64,000 nt of DNA. Origin: Hermatobates lingyangjiaoensis. Taxonomy: Eukaryota > Arthropoda > Insecta > Hemiptera > Hermatobatidae. The stretch is taken from contig JAPFBL010000047.1 in the NCBI GenBank assembly GCA_026182355.1, positions 868,001 through 932,000 on the forward strand, given 5' to 3'. This document shows, piece by piece, positions 12,025 to 23,902 of the stretch. Numbering within the stretch: position 1 is the stretch's first letter; the number at the start of each line of letters is the position of its first letter. The translations under genes were made by a program, and so were the position numbers. Under the pieces are notes generated by a model. That model was not told the DNA's origin. It was given only the letters and a program-made list of their open reading frames with translations, and did no database searches.

Positions 12025-12069
12025 TATCATATAGCTCCGTGAACACTCAATATCACCTTACTGAGGCAG
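12025..12069 (+). CDS. Mini-exon B of the duplicated alternative exon pair (host gene)
   Basis: A 45-nt segment is preceded by the pyrimidine tract CCTTTTTTCTCCCACATAG and followed by GGCAG|GTATGTAAAT, the same donor as exon A. In the same phase as exon A it encodes SYSSVNTQYHLTEA. Shared positions with exon A are S-Y-x-S-x-N-T and H, while the C-terminal residues differ (HPKT against HLTEA). Both exons splice in phase to the terminal exon, and joining A to B also keeps the frame, so exclusivity is not forced by frame. The arrangement suggests a choice between two short peptide variants near a protein's C-terminus. Gene identity is unknown. Confidence 0.7.
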
Positions 12070-14347
12070 GTATGTAAATCTTTTTAGTTTATAAAGTACT
12101 AAGCAGATAAAAAACTTTCAATCACGTCAATGATTCCCTACATGACAGTGTAATCAAAATCAACATTATATTATTGCAATAGTAAACTATTTATTTGTTA
12201 ATATTTGTTTTGTTGTTTGGCTTGAGATTATACATCACTTCTGAACTTAATTAAGTAAACCAGAAAAATGGACTAAAATCATTCAGCAAAAACAAGTTTT
12301 CTTCATAACAGTCTCACTGATAATTCTCAGGAAGACCATTTGTTTTGATTGAAATAGTTAAGTCATTTTTCTGATTTTCTTACTATTGTTTCATTTTAGA
12401 ATTCTTTCACGTTTTTATTGCAATCTTATGTTGTATATATATATTTAGAAAAGTTACGTCAGCTCTGTCTCAGATTAGTTATCTTAAAAGCTTTTCAGCT
12501 TGATGGACATATTTTTGAAAAGTTGGCCAAAATTAAGTTAGTTTTAATATAAATGTATGAAATTAATTTACTGTTTATCACTAGTGGAGATAAACAGTGA
12601 TAGCTATGCTTTCAATAAAGGCTCTATTAATTGCACAGAATAATTTTTCTTTTAATAGAATTGATTTTCGTGTTAAATTGTACATTTCTGTATTATGTTC
12701 TAATAATATACATTTAGGAAAAAGTGGGACTTGTGTACGGGTTTCATAACTACGGATATATTTTAGATTTTGGACATATATCTAGCGATATTACTTATTT
12801 TTCATTTTATATTATTTATATTTTCATATCAAGTCACTAATGATTGATCTAAGCACTTAGAATACAACATATTATATTTTCATCACATAATAATAATTAA
12901 TAAGTATACTTAGTAATGTATACATACGCATAATATATTATGCACACATGAACCCAAATAAGCACGCACTCTTACGATTAGGTAGTATCAAGTATTAACA
13001 TTGAAATTAAGATTATTCATCAAGGAATATATATCAAGAAATGTATTGTTATTTCTAATGGACGGTATTGTTATAGATTCACAACAGTTAGAGCAACATT
13101 CTTAAGAAAATGTAAGGAAATGATTGAAAGTTCTAAAACAAGTGGTAATTGTTTTTATTTTCTGCAATAGCTAAGAATATATATATATGATATAATTTTT
13201 TTGAGGCTTGAAGTCTAACAATTTAAAACTAGTCCTTTTCCGACGTTTTGACATATATTTATTTCATCTTCAAGGCTACACCATGTTTGCTTTACAATTA
13301 GCAGTACTACGTATTACTACTATTTTGGTTATTTATTACATTTTACTGTTGATGTACATGTAAAATGTAACAAGTAACCAAAATAGTAGTAATAGTAGTG
13401 CTAATTGTAAAACAAACATATTGTAGCCTTGAAGATGATATAAATATATGTTGAAACGTTGTCAAAAGGACTAGTTTCAAATCATTAGACCTTAACCCTC
13501 AAAAAAAATATATCATATAAATATTTAGTCAAGAAAACAAATCATGATGAATTGTTTTTCTCAAATTGTTTTTGATTTCCTCATTGACTCAGTATTTAGT
13601 AGGTTTTTTTATGGCTAGTTCTTGGAAATGAACTTTCCTCATTGGAAGAAGTTAATAAAAGAACATGTAGTTACAATACACAGCAACGAAAATAGAAATA
13701 ATATCCATACTTACTCTAACGTAATACTAAACAGTCGATTCATGTGTTAAAAAAAAAAGCAAAAAAAGAGCCATATATTCATTTTGTTTTTAACAAGTAT
13801 TTTTAACTTTTTATTGTTGGCAAAGTGTCCATATAGAATTTGCATATAATTGTGGAAAGTATTACAGCCCTATCTTGTTTTGTAGCTCTGATAATGATTT
13901 ATATTTAAATCAAAATGTTGGCGAAATAAGGAGAGGTTTATTTTCAAGACCTAGCACTCAAAAAAACTTACCTAATACTATATATAGTTTAAAAGCAAAG
14001 ATGACATTAAAAGGATGTCACAGATTATAACAAAGTTTAACAGTATTCAACCACATAATATGTTGAATTGTTAAAAGTGAGTTGTTGATATGAAAATAAT
14101 TTCTTCACCTTCTTGTTACTTCGGTTTATACAAGTATACTTAATATGTATAATACTCAAAAATTTTAATATTTATAGAAATATTTAATAATATATTTAAA
14201 TATTTCTATAACTGTAGTACAGAACTTAGTTATAAAGTAGTCTAGAATAGCTTAGCCTTGATTCATTTAGTGATGTTATGTTTTAAAGTATTGCGACGTT
14301 AGAAAGGTTGAATTGTTCAATGATTGATAATGGGTTTATCTTTTCAG
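12070..14347 (+). other. Intron between mini-exon B and the terminal exon
   Basis: Starts GTATGTAAAT and ends in GGGTTTATCTTTTCAG. It holds the Penelope-type palindrome at about 13181-13545. The rest is AT-rich with no other supported feature. Confidence 0.55.
13181..13545. repeat. Penelope-type palindrome, family F2
   Basis: Left arm (about 13181-13330) and right arm (about 13365-13528) are inverted copies. Each holds the F2 module: GCC, a TGAAGA box, a hairpin built on ATATATTTAT, then GAAACGT (in the left arm the last box is mutated to AAAAC). Outer sequence, including TTGAGG, the ACTAGT region and CAAGAAAACAAATCATGAT, matches the 33.5-34.4 kb element that carries a GIY-YIG endonuclease frame. 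This is therefore a short non-coding derivative of the same Penelope-like family, sitting in the last intron of the host gene. Confidence 0.7.
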
Positions 14348-14406
14348 CGGACAAGGCAGAGTGGGCTATTAAAAAACAAGAGTGTAATCATGAAAAAGTA
14401 GTCTGA
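14348..14406 (+). CDS. Terminal coding exon of the host gene
   Basis: After a good acceptor (TTTATCTTTTCAG) the sequence completes the codon left open by either mini-exon (G|CG, Ala) and continues DKAEWAIKKQECNHEKVV to a TGA at 14404-14406. The 18 residues are charged and hydrophilic, unlike the random AT-rich translations around them, and fit a cytosolic tail. The predicted C-termini are thus SYGSMNTHHHPKT-A or SYSSVNTQYHLTEA-A followed by this common tail. I do not recognise the family and no upstream exon was found in the window. A clear AATAAA signal is not evident in the next few hundred bases, so the 3' end of the transcript is undefined. Confidence 0.65.
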
Positions 14407-14984
14407 AACTCCATGTTATGTGCCATAAAACTGCATTAGGGCCGATTAGCGCTATCAATCTCACTTTACACTGGGAAATCTACTTTGGCTGGCTTACCCA
14501 CATTGATTATGAACTGACAAATGTCTTATTGATAGTCTTAGCAAGTGAATGGATTTCATTTGATATCTTTTTATCTTGATATTATTTTAATCCAAACATA
14601 AATTACAAAGCAACACTAAAAGAAAAACATAACACCCCACTATCCATTTTTCTTGAGATGCAAAATACATAATTTCTGCTTAAAAACCTTAAACATGTAA
14701 TGCAATGTACTTCATAATCTTGTACCTATATATATATGCACAATATTCATATTTATATGATTTTATAGGTTGAAATATTTCATCTATTGATATCAGCATA
14801 ATTTTTAATCGCTATATGATTTCTATTTAATATTCAGGCCAATGAAATCCTCTACCTTAAACCGAACGATGGATTTGACAATTTGATTTAAGCATATTTT
14901 ATTATAGCATCTTATATCGCTCTCAGTAACTATACCAATGTATATATAGTCGTCTTCTCCTATCTTCCAAGGGACCCACATTTT
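14407..14984 (+). other. Probable 3' UTR and flanking DNA
   Basis: The first 130 bases after the stop are less AT-rich (GGGCCGATTAGCGC near 14440), after which AT-rich sequence resumes. No canonical polyadenylation hexamer was found. Confidence 0.4.
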
Positions 14985-15740
14985 TATCCTTGTACCTGAT
15001 GATGATGCAGCTGAAATGTAGTAGTGAGTGTTTGATCGACAACGTTGCCTTAATAGAAAGATGAAGCAAACATTTGTAAATAATGGGCAACCAAATAAGA
15101 AAATATGGTATTATTTTAACAAATTGTATACACAAAAGAAATGGCAAAGCAGAGTTCGAGGCATAACCCTAAGGTATAGCCTACAGCAACTACAGGAACT
15201 GATTCCCCGAATAATACAAATGAGATGAGAAGGTACTAAAGAAAATAATGAAATATAATGTAACCTTCAATGATCGCTAGCGAGATGTCAAGTACATTAT
15301 CTACTATGATAGCATAAGTCGTTTTCAGCAAAGCGTTTCATCCGCACAGTGAAAGCAAAGTTACCGATCTTGAGAAAAACAAATTTCATTTATTAATATA
15401 AATGCCCAATTGGAAACTGTGAAATCCAGTCAAATATAGGTTTCACAATAAGAACTCCCTCATGCAGGATAACTATTCACCTTACCACTGAAGTCTCCAG
15501 GGACTACACAGCCAATGCTCATAAAAAGAATCTGACGAGACAAATGATCTCAGAAAACACTAAAGTTGGTGATGAACATATTAATGAAAACAGATTGCAC
15601 ATATTCAAAACACTGTATCTCATAATATTGAAACGAATTATTCTAAAGATATATCATTAATTTCTATGTATTTATATAGGAAGTTCATCAAACTTACTAC
15701 CTCATGATGATGAATACTCACCGAAACATTACTATGAATA
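14985..15740 (+). repeat. Dispersed repeat with GCTGAAATGT box, copy 2, and unassigned flank
   Basis: At 14990-15110 the order CTGATGATGATGCAGCTGAAATG, TTAATAGAAAGAT, CATTTGTAAATAATGGG matches 5855-5945. What follows to about 15740 is not closely AT-biased and has scattered short coding-like stretches, for example near 15110-15220 and 15520, but no family could be named. The end near 15700 has TGATGATGAATACTCACCGAAACATT, again similar to the hairpin-plus-GAAAC module. Confidence 0.4.
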
Positions 15741-16995
15741 CATATTTCGTAACACAATCATCAATAATGATAATAAATATATATATAGACAATGTAATAA
15801 GACAGAGAAAAAGTTTTATAATTCTGGGATTAATATAACATGAATCATGAAGAAAATTAAAAAAAAGCTGGTTTAAAGTTATTAAATATTTTCTGATCCT
15901 TTTTATATTATTAAGGGAAACGTTATTCGTATTTTCATTTTTTAAATAAAACTGATTTTTTCAGGTTTAAATAAAATTAATCAAATTCAATATAAAATTA
16001 ATAAGAAAATGGCAAAAATTTCATTTGAATTAAGAAAGTGAGTTTGTTATCAGTTTGAGGTGTTGCTAAAAAGAGGGATGATGTTGTGCGAATCAATATT
16101 GATACGGTCTAAGTAAAGATTAAGAAAAGAGCTGAATATTGGCCTTGAAAGAGGGATGCCCACCTTGAGGGTCTCAGCTTGGTTTGCATTGCAGCCCACC
16201 CCTTAGTACATATTTATTCTAGGTTGGCCAAAGATATCTCTACTACCCTTCTTAGAAGGGTGCCTTCTTTGGTATTCTTTTCCCCTTTGCTTGTAAATCC
16301 TTCTTTTGGGATTGTTGTAACCAATTATTTACTATTTTATGGAAGTTTACCTACACTTTTATTTGTTTTATTTTAGATTGTTTGAAATACGTTAATAACA
16401 AACAACGCTTCTTAATATAAGATTAAAAATAAATAGAAGCATAGAACAACATAGAAAAATAGATCACACAACAAAGTAAATGATTTTACCTTTTAAATAG
16501 GAATTTCTTTAGGAAACGAAAACTTTAGATTATGTGGTACGTTATGGGATTCATCATTGAATAATACTAAGTACTAAGTACATAAAAAATCCTTCAAAAA
16601 CTGAATATAGTGCAAAACTGAGAACTAGGAAATATGATGGATGCAACAAGAGGTATCTAATTTCGCTGTAAAATTGAACAACGCTCCCTCAGAAAGATAG
16701 TTCTAACACTGAACTGGTCCATGAGTGTGGAAGAGAAACTAACTTAGCAGTGACAAATATACCAACTAGTCAGAGAAATGCTGAAATATTAAACAAATTT
16801 TACAACTGGGAATTTTAAATCTGCCTCTCACCATCAAACATTTTTGGCTTGACCATTAGTATCAAAGTAACTAAATATCATTGAACAAACTTAATAAGTA
16901 GAGTTAGTAACTGATCAAGTCAGACAGCAAAACAACAACGTTCTTGCTGCATCTAATAAACTGTCATTTATTTGATTCTTATAGTAGCAACGCAA
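15741..16995. other. Unassigned AT-rich sequence
   Basis: A less AT-rich patch at 16130-16320 has a 65-codon open frame without a recognisable motif. Nothing else could be supported. Confidence 0.35.
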
Positions 16996-17313
16996 GGCCT
17001 GGTTAGCCCAGTGGTAACGTGCTGGCTTCACGACTGATAGATCCGGGGTTCAATTCCCACTCTGGTCCTCAATTCCTTCACGCGGAAGGTAAACCGGTAA
17101 ATCTAAGCACCTCGAAGAGGACATTAAATGGTTCCGAATCTGTACTATGTCAGGTACTTGTTAAAGCTTCCTTCTCTAAATAGAATTGAGTTAGATAAAA
17201 TTTAGGGCTCTCAATGCAAGAGAATGTTCTCTGTTTGGTGTCACAAAGGGTCAATATTCGATGTATGTGTTTTCTTCGTGGGACTGCTACTGCAACCTAA
17301 CCTAATCTAACTT
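16996..17313 (+). mobile_element. tRNA-derived SINE, full-length looking
   Basis: The tRNA-like head has an A box in TTAGCCCAGTGGTAACGTGC (about 17003-17022) and a B box GGTTCAATTCC (17048-17058). A body with ACCTCGAAGAGGACATTAAA and TATGTCAGGTACT follows, and the 3' end reads GTGTCACAAAGGG...CTGCAACCTAACCTAATCTAAC. The same body or tail is seen at 19085, 37225 and, on the minus strand, at 41950-42215. It would be transcribed by RNA polymerase III and mobilised by a LINE partner. It is not a tRNA gene: the stems do not form and the body runs on. Confidence 0.75.
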
Positions 17314-19084
17314 ATGATTACAAAATTTCCAAACTATGAGTATGGATACGTGAAATTGTACTTATAATACCATAACCAAACTAGTTTGAGGCTCTTATGG
17401 AAATTTCGGTATTCCAAACCCCTTAATAAAGTTGAATACCCTAAATTTTTAACAAAAAAAACCCAGTGATATTTATTGATTAAAGAGTAGTCAATGATGA
17501 AAGATTGGAATAATGAAATGATTAAAAGCATCGAAAGTAAAAAAATAATTCATTCACTTTATTCATAAAAAATACATTGCTGAACTTTATCTGATCACAA
17601 AACCATTGCAATATATTTGGTAATTAGAAAAAAGCAGAATAGTATTAATTAAGGTACTGTCATGAATTAGCCATAAATAATTAACTATAAAAGATAGTAA
17701 AGCATTCATAAAAGGAAACCCGTACATGAAATGTAAAAGTAACCAGTTGGCTATTTTTCAATCATTTATCATTTAACAATAAATAATGATTGTCGGTGAT
17801 AAAATAGGAAAATGCACTGGGGTCTCCTCCTCATTACGACCAACATTAATTATCAAATCATTTCCATTCAAAGGATTTGTCAGTATCCCTTTATTGACTA
17901 CAATGCTAAATAGCAAAAATTAGATGAACCAAGAATACTTCTTTATTATAACCTTGGAGTTGTTAAATAACAAATTTAACCATCACCATATTCCTATCAC
18001 TATTGTTACTGTGCTGAATTAAATATATAATTAATTTTTGTGATATTAGTATGATGGAGGTATTCATGAAGTTCCGATTATATTCAACTCTATTTGTATA
18101 TACGTGTTGTTAATTACTTCAATTCAATTTACCATAAAAATTGCAGAAAATCTGCATTAATTTGTATACTTGATTTAATTAATTATGATTTTTTTAATCT
18201 ACAATAAAAAATAATCGTTACCAGATATACTATATATGTAATTTTTGTTAATATATTGTCTTGGTAATTTTATCAAATATTCTATATATGGATATATAAT
18301 TGATTTGCTTAATGCTCTATGGGCAACTCTATGTACTCATGTTCATTCTAAAAAGAACAAGCGTTTCATCGGGCACCAATGGCAAAACAAATAATCTCCT
18401 GGATTAAATATATATAGTATTCGTTATAATTCAAACCAATATTCTTTTCTAATATGGACAGATTCTATATTACTTACTACCAGCTTCAATTACTTTCCTT
18501 TATTTTGAGATTTGCTCAATTTCTTTATATGCTAATTTATTTGCTTGATTTACAATACCATCTGTAATAAAATAATTTTATTGTGTTTTTGAGTGAATTT
18601 CATATAACAAATGAAATTGCAATATTTTCTTTTCTTTTGTGACATGTTTATTGCAAATAGCACTTTGGCTATTAGAATATTCCTTTTATATAATCACTAA
18701 AAAGTGCCTTCTATAAAGGCAACTATTGGCGTTGCATTTCCTATCTCTATCAAACCATTTAATTGAGTACAATAAGAAAATTGTTGGCAAATAGCATACT
18801 TCCTTTTTAAATCAAACTGTGAGTCGATTTCAAAGTAAAATCAAACCATTGAAAGTCAGTATTGTTGAAGTGCTAGTGGAATTCTTTAGAAATGTTTGCC
18901 ATTTGTGCAATTAGTTATTATGTGGTATATACACATTCTGTTTTATGTATTAATAAATTCTCAACCTTTAAAATATCAAATATAATCAAGAGTTATATTG
19001 AGTTGAGGCTTTGCAATGACCATCTTTAATGATATACAGCCGTAATAATTTGTAATGTTGTTACAAAGGAAATGGTTTCCAGTT
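17314..19084. other. AT-rich stretch, nothing recognised
   Basis: No coding frame, transposon end or RNA gene was supported on either strand. Confidence 0.4.
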
Positions 19085-19170
19085 AAGATCTTGTGCGGTG
19101 TCACAAAGGGCCAATGTTCGGTCTATGTATGGTCTCTTGTTGGATTGCCACTTCAACCTAACCTCAACTA
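19085..19170 (+). mobile_element. SINE 3' fragment
   Basis: TGTGCGGTGTCACAAAGGGCC followed by GGTCTATGTATG and ACTTCAACCTAACC matches the last 80 bp of the SINE at 16996-17313. The head and body are absent, so this is a 5'-truncated copy, as expected for LINE-mediated insertion. Confidence 0.65.
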
Positions 19171-21044
19171 TATTAAATAGATGTTTTAAAATGTAGATAT
19201 TATTAATAGTCTTTTGTAGTAATTTTTTTCTGTAGAATGTAATGTGGAAAGAATGCTTGAAAACGAAGGTAATGTTTCAAAAAAGGTTGTGAGATTAAAG
19301 TCGTCATGAGTAGGAAAATAGAATACTAGACATTATTTATTATAGCATAGTTTTAGTAAAGAATAGAGAGTTTTCGATTAATTTTGCTTCAAAATCTTCG
19401 AGACGATTTCATTTAATTAAAATTTAAAATTGTAACGGAACCTTTGAATGACTCACTACTTTGGTAAAAGGAAGGAGAGAAGGGTTGATTTTAAGGCTGA
19501 CGATTAGCAGGTGATGGCGTGACCAGTATTTAAATGTAATTGAATTGGGGTGATTAGGGGAGGAAAGAGTTTGGCGACAATAGGGTGCGGACCAGCGAGA
19601 CAAAGGCTCAAGTGATCACTCACCCTTTGTGACTCCACCTGACTCCCGCCCCAGCCCATCTCTCTTCCTCCCTGCTTCTTTAGCCCTCTGCATTAACTCC
19701 TTCTTAGTAACCACTTCTCTTACTCCAGAGAGCTGATTTCATACTAAAGCAAGACTGGCATGAACCTACAATTGGTTGAAAACCTGCAATACAATTTTTT
19801 ACATTTTAACGTGATTTCAATAAATAATGCTTAATTACAGTTATGCTTAAAATCAACCCTGAAATTTAATTAGATGATATAACATTTCGTTGAGAATGAC
19901 TAGCTTCATTCTTGATGAATTAAACTTAATAGTTGTATAACTTTCATATTACACTATTAAATTACTAAAGGTACGTTGTTGTATTTTCTATTGTTCTTAT
20001 CTAATGATTCCCTATTAGGACTTGTAAATTTCTATCACCTTGTAAATTTCTGTCTTTCCTCTAACAATTTTAGAATTCCTCCAGCTTCCGGAGTCAAGCA
20101 GAGTTTGTAGTGACCGATAACTATCAGTTTTACTCCAAAAAATGGAAAGAACATTCATCTCTAACTTTAACCAGTTGAATGAGCAAAAAAAATAAGGAAG
20201 TAGATAGTACACTCCTTTTACGTGAATTATAATCTTTACGGTAAACTATTACTAAAAGGTACATTGTATTTTCTATTGTTGTTAACTACAACTGCCCTAT
20301 TTGACTAGTTATTCCTCTGTAGAATAACTATCTCCGTGTGTTATTGTGGAGTTACTAAATTACTATCCCCTCATTGATAGTAATATAGATCGTTGTTTAA
20401 GAAGTAAATAATTGTCCCAATCACCATGGTTTACTAATATAGTCAGCAACATGAAACGTAGTCTATTCTAAATACTTGATCTATCGTCAGGTTTACATTC
20501 ATTAAAGCTGATTTGATAAAATAACTACAATGGAATCATTAATAAGTCACTTCAAGTTTACAAATAAAATTTGGAAATGTATGACACATTTTAAGCATCT
20601 TAATACATATTTTTTTTAATTAAAAGTATTAAAATGTTTATCTTTTAATACATATACGTATAATACCAAGATGACAGATAATTTAACATGTATTTAATTT
20701 CAGTGAATATATATCAAAGTATGGACACAGTCAAAAGAATTCATGCGTCAGCTCAATATGTAGTAATTGTTAATGTTATGTGCTTTGGCCAAATGTGAAT
20801 TGAGGGTTTAATTTCAATAATGTATTATTCAGCTTGATAAATTTCTTTTTAGAAAGTCATTGGAAATTAGGACAGCCTGCCATAAAAAAGAGTAACATGG
20901 GCACCCCTTTTTTTGTGATGGCAGGAGATAATGGTTTCCCAAGTATTTTTCTACAAATACCTCCTCAACTCAAAATTATCAAAGTCGTGGGAATCGTTAT
21001 ATAAATCAATTCTATGCATTAGAATAAACCCGTTATCTATATAA
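19171..21044. other. Unassigned, with a GC-richer patch
   Basis: The 19490-19740 stretch is distinctly richer in G and C, purine-rich first and then pyrimidine-rich (CCCGCCCCAGCCC). It has no convincing coding frame. The remainder is AT-rich. Confidence 0.4.
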
Positions 21045-21400
21045 ACAGAAAGAAAGTTTTGTCAGTACAAGCTTAGAACTAACTCATTTCAAGTTATCTT
21101 TGCATTTTATACATTAGAGAAACTGAATTCCACCCTTAGAAAAATTTCTGTTTGTCCCTTTGTCCAAAAATTTTGTCACAAGCAAATTCAGCTACCATAA
21201 GTCATAGCGGGCTGAAACTTCGACAGATGGTTTGTGTATGTCCAACTTAAAAGCTAAGATTTGAATGGATTGTAAATTCTACGAATGACGTCATATCTCA
21301 ACCCGCATATATTACATAACCACTGCCTGTATAGCAGAGCATATGTATGTTAACAAACCAACAGACTAAAGCAGGCACTTAATTATATTGGTTTTGTAAA
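21045..21400 (+). mobile_element. Helitron derivative fragment, plus strand
   Basis: The stretch from AGTTTTGTCAGTACAAGC through GAAACTGAATTCCACCCTTAG, TTTTGTCACAAGCAAATTCA and GCTGAAACTTCGACAG matches, in opposite orientation, the 5' parts of the Helitron derivatives at 48874-50249 and 58099-59537. It is a diverged, truncated copy with a reduced version of the 8-bp repeat region (TGTTTGTCCCTTTGTCC). Confidence 0.6.
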
Positions 21401-22951
21401 TACATACTAACACAGACAAACATAAAAAATTGATTTGCAAAACATATTGTTTTAAATTAATGAATAAGTTCTGAATAATTAAAACATCATAGATTCATTT
21501 GTCTAATGACTCATGATATACCTCATGTCATTGTAGTGACTATACGCATTTACTGATTATTTTTTATTCATAAACAACAATGACATAGATATACTTCCTT
21601 TTATATTCATGTCTGTGTTTTCTCAAATTATGTTTTCAGAAAGACGTCCCTTTTGATCAAGATATGACTCCCAAAGGAAAATGTATAAACCGAAATGTAT
21701 TAAATAATTTCAAAATAGAGATGATATTGTTTTTTTCTAAGACATAGTAAATAAACTGTAATTAATAATTAGCAGCATTTTGATCTTACTATTTTTGTCA
21801 GTTCATTATAAACTGATGACCCCAACAACTGCTTATAAAGCAAAGAGTTCAGTTAATGGGGATAACTATATCCTTGAATGAGTCCGAGTATGTTTGATTG
21901 GTCGTGGTAGCTTTGTTTCGGTAGAGCAGGCTCTACAGATTTCCCCTTTTCCTTTATTGAAATGAATTCTACAAATAACCCTTTTATTTCCAAGACATTT
22001 GTCATTAAATGATGGATCCCAAACAATATGGCTTAGAATTTCAGAACTATATACAATTGCTAAGTGACTGTGTGTTGATTTACTATAATGTTTGGTTAAA
22101 ATACGTTTGTGTTCTGGTTTTGGCTACTGTACGAGTTTGACTACTGATATACTATACTTGTGTTTGTAATTATGTCATAGTATAATTACTATGAAAGTAT
22201 AGTGTTAACCAAATGAAGGATTAATCCGTTACCAGCGGCCAAAAAGGTTTCATTTACTTTGGACCATCAGAAATATTTATTTTCTTAATAGATCTGATAA
22301 GTGTCTATTCTATTTTGCTATTAGAATTGATTAAAGTGAGGAACTTTTGCTTTAAAAACAATAAACATTCTTTTCGAGCTAGGTTTAAAAGAAATGTTAA
22401 ATAGTGATACATGTATTTCCAAGACATTGAAAATTACTCGTATTTTATCAAGAACCAATGGAATCGCTGAAAAAGTGGAAGAGATAGCTAGGAATTACGA
22501 ATTCTAATCTGATAAATCACATATATCGGTAAATCAATTGCTTTATAGCATATAAGTTTTTGTTGTTGTGTATATGAAACCCGTTTCAGTAGATTTGTTG
22601 AAATACCAAATTTCAAAATGGCATGTATCTCAGGAAGCATTAAATGAAATCAAGAAACATCAGGGTACATTTCGTATGCCATATAATAATATTTTTTTTA
22701 CTTTTTATACAATTGGAAAAAAATATAATAAACGGTAAAACAGTAATGAAAGGTAATAACTAAATATACCATTAATTACCATTCTTCCCTCTATCTCGTG
22801 TACCGTAAACGGTAAGAAAGTAAGGATCAGTCGTGGAGACGTGTTGGGTCAATTACATCGAGCAGATATCAAGTGAAGTTGAAGGCGAACATTATTCTTA
22901 CTCCGTCATTTCTTATTCAAAGATATAGTGCGCTATGATTTGTCGCAACAA
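21401..22951. other. AT-rich stretch, nothing recognised
   Basis: No supported feature on either strand up to the copia target duplication at 22952-22956. Confidence 0.4.
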
Positions 22952-22956
22952 AGTTA

Positions 22957-23160
22957 TGTTGAGGGTCCGTTATCAAATAATTTAACGAAAGGAGATTCTT
23001 GATGTCAGCTTTTATTTTACACAGTTCAAAAACAACACATTCAAAGCTACACATTTAGTCAACGTATACAAAAACGCATGGTTCATTTACAGGTTGTGCA
23101 ACACTGGTTCATTACAGGTTGTGCAGTCCCCTCAGGCATGTTTTTAAATGTCCCACAACA
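22957..23160 (-). repeat. 3' LTR of the copia element
   Basis: This 204-bp copy has TG...CA ends extended to TGTTG...CAACA. On the minus strand it contains an AATAAA polyadenylation signal within AAAATAAAAGC and, near its start, a tandem pair of a roughly 25-bp unit starting TGCACAACCTGTAA, which may hold transcription signals. Confidence 0.95.
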
Positions 23161-23170
23161 CTCTCCCTCA
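23161..23170 (-). other. Polypurine tract
   Basis: TGAGGGAGAG on the minus strand sits directly before the 3' LTR, the position from which plus-strand DNA synthesis is primed in LTR retrotransposons. Confidence 0.8.
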
Positions 23171-23214
23171 TTTAACAACATCAAAAAAAAAAAAACTGAA
23201 AAACAAACAATGCT

Positions 23215-23619
23215 TTACATATCTACAAGTCCCAATCGGGAACACAAATCAGAATGTCGGGGCCTAGGCAGAGCTTTAGTTAAAATATCGGCAAGTTGGG
23301 CGGTTGATGGTACCTTTTGTACCTCCACTTCTCCATCCAGGACTTGCTCACGCACAAAGAAGTGTCTTAATTGTACATGCTTAGTACGCTTGTGATATTC
23401 TGGATTCTGAGCAAGTCTTAGTGCGGCTTCATTGTCAATGTGGAGTTTAGGAGTATTGATATGAGTCACTTCAAGCAACAGTCTCTTCACCCAGACCATT
23501 TCTTTGACAGCTTCACTCGCAGCCACTACCTCTGCTTCAGTAGTAGAGATTGCAACCGATGACTGTCTTTGACTGGTTCCGAAGGGCAGTTGATAATGGG
23601 AGTTGAAATAGGGTTGCAC
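23215..23619 (-). pseudogene. copia RNase H domain fragment
   Basis: The minus-strand frame carries the copia-type RNase H signature: SQRQSSVAISTTEAE, then AASEAVKEMVWVKRLL, HIDNEAALRLAQNP, HKRTKHVQLRHFFVRE and ADILTKALPR. Downstream residues up to the stop fit the usual C-terminus of Pol. The segment before SQRQ is not RNase H but a shifted-frame reading of the reverse transcriptase end, so about the last linker of RT and the first part of RNase H have been deleted. The fragment cannot be active alone: it lacks the N-terminal catalytic aspartate region. Confidence 0.9.
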
Positions 23620-23900
23620 TGGTCCATTCCAAGCTTTACGAGAATCCGTTTGGTATACGTGGACTGACTGATCTTCACAGATCCATCATCAGTCTGGTTT
23701 ATTTCGAAACCAAGGTAGTATGAGGCAGGTTTGTAGGAAATTTTAAATTGTTCCTTCAAATTACAAATGAATTTGTTGAGCATGACATTGTTACTGGATG
23801 CAACCAAACCGTCATCAACATAGAGAGCCACCAACAGTTTATCAGACCCCTTTATTTGAATAAAAAGGCAAGGGTCAGCTGAGCTTTGTTTGAAACCCAA
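23570..23900 (-). pseudogene. copia reverse transcriptase C-terminal fragment
   Basis: The minus-strand frame starts at the array junction with LGFKQSSADPCLF and continues LLVALYVDDGLVAS, which holds the YVDD catalytic motif of copia reverse transcriptases. It continues YKPASYYLGFEINQ, STYTKRILVKLGM and CNPISTP. After STPI the homology stops, and sequence about 10 codons on joins RNase H in another frame. Everything N-terminal to LGFKQ (finger and palm start) is missing, replaced by the tandem array. The product would be non-functional. Confidence 0.9.
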
Positions 23901-23902
23901 GT

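Noticed and set aside
16996..17070. Functional tRNA gene
   Set aside because: A and B boxes are present but the acceptor and anticodon stems do not form, and the sequence runs on into a repeated SINE body.
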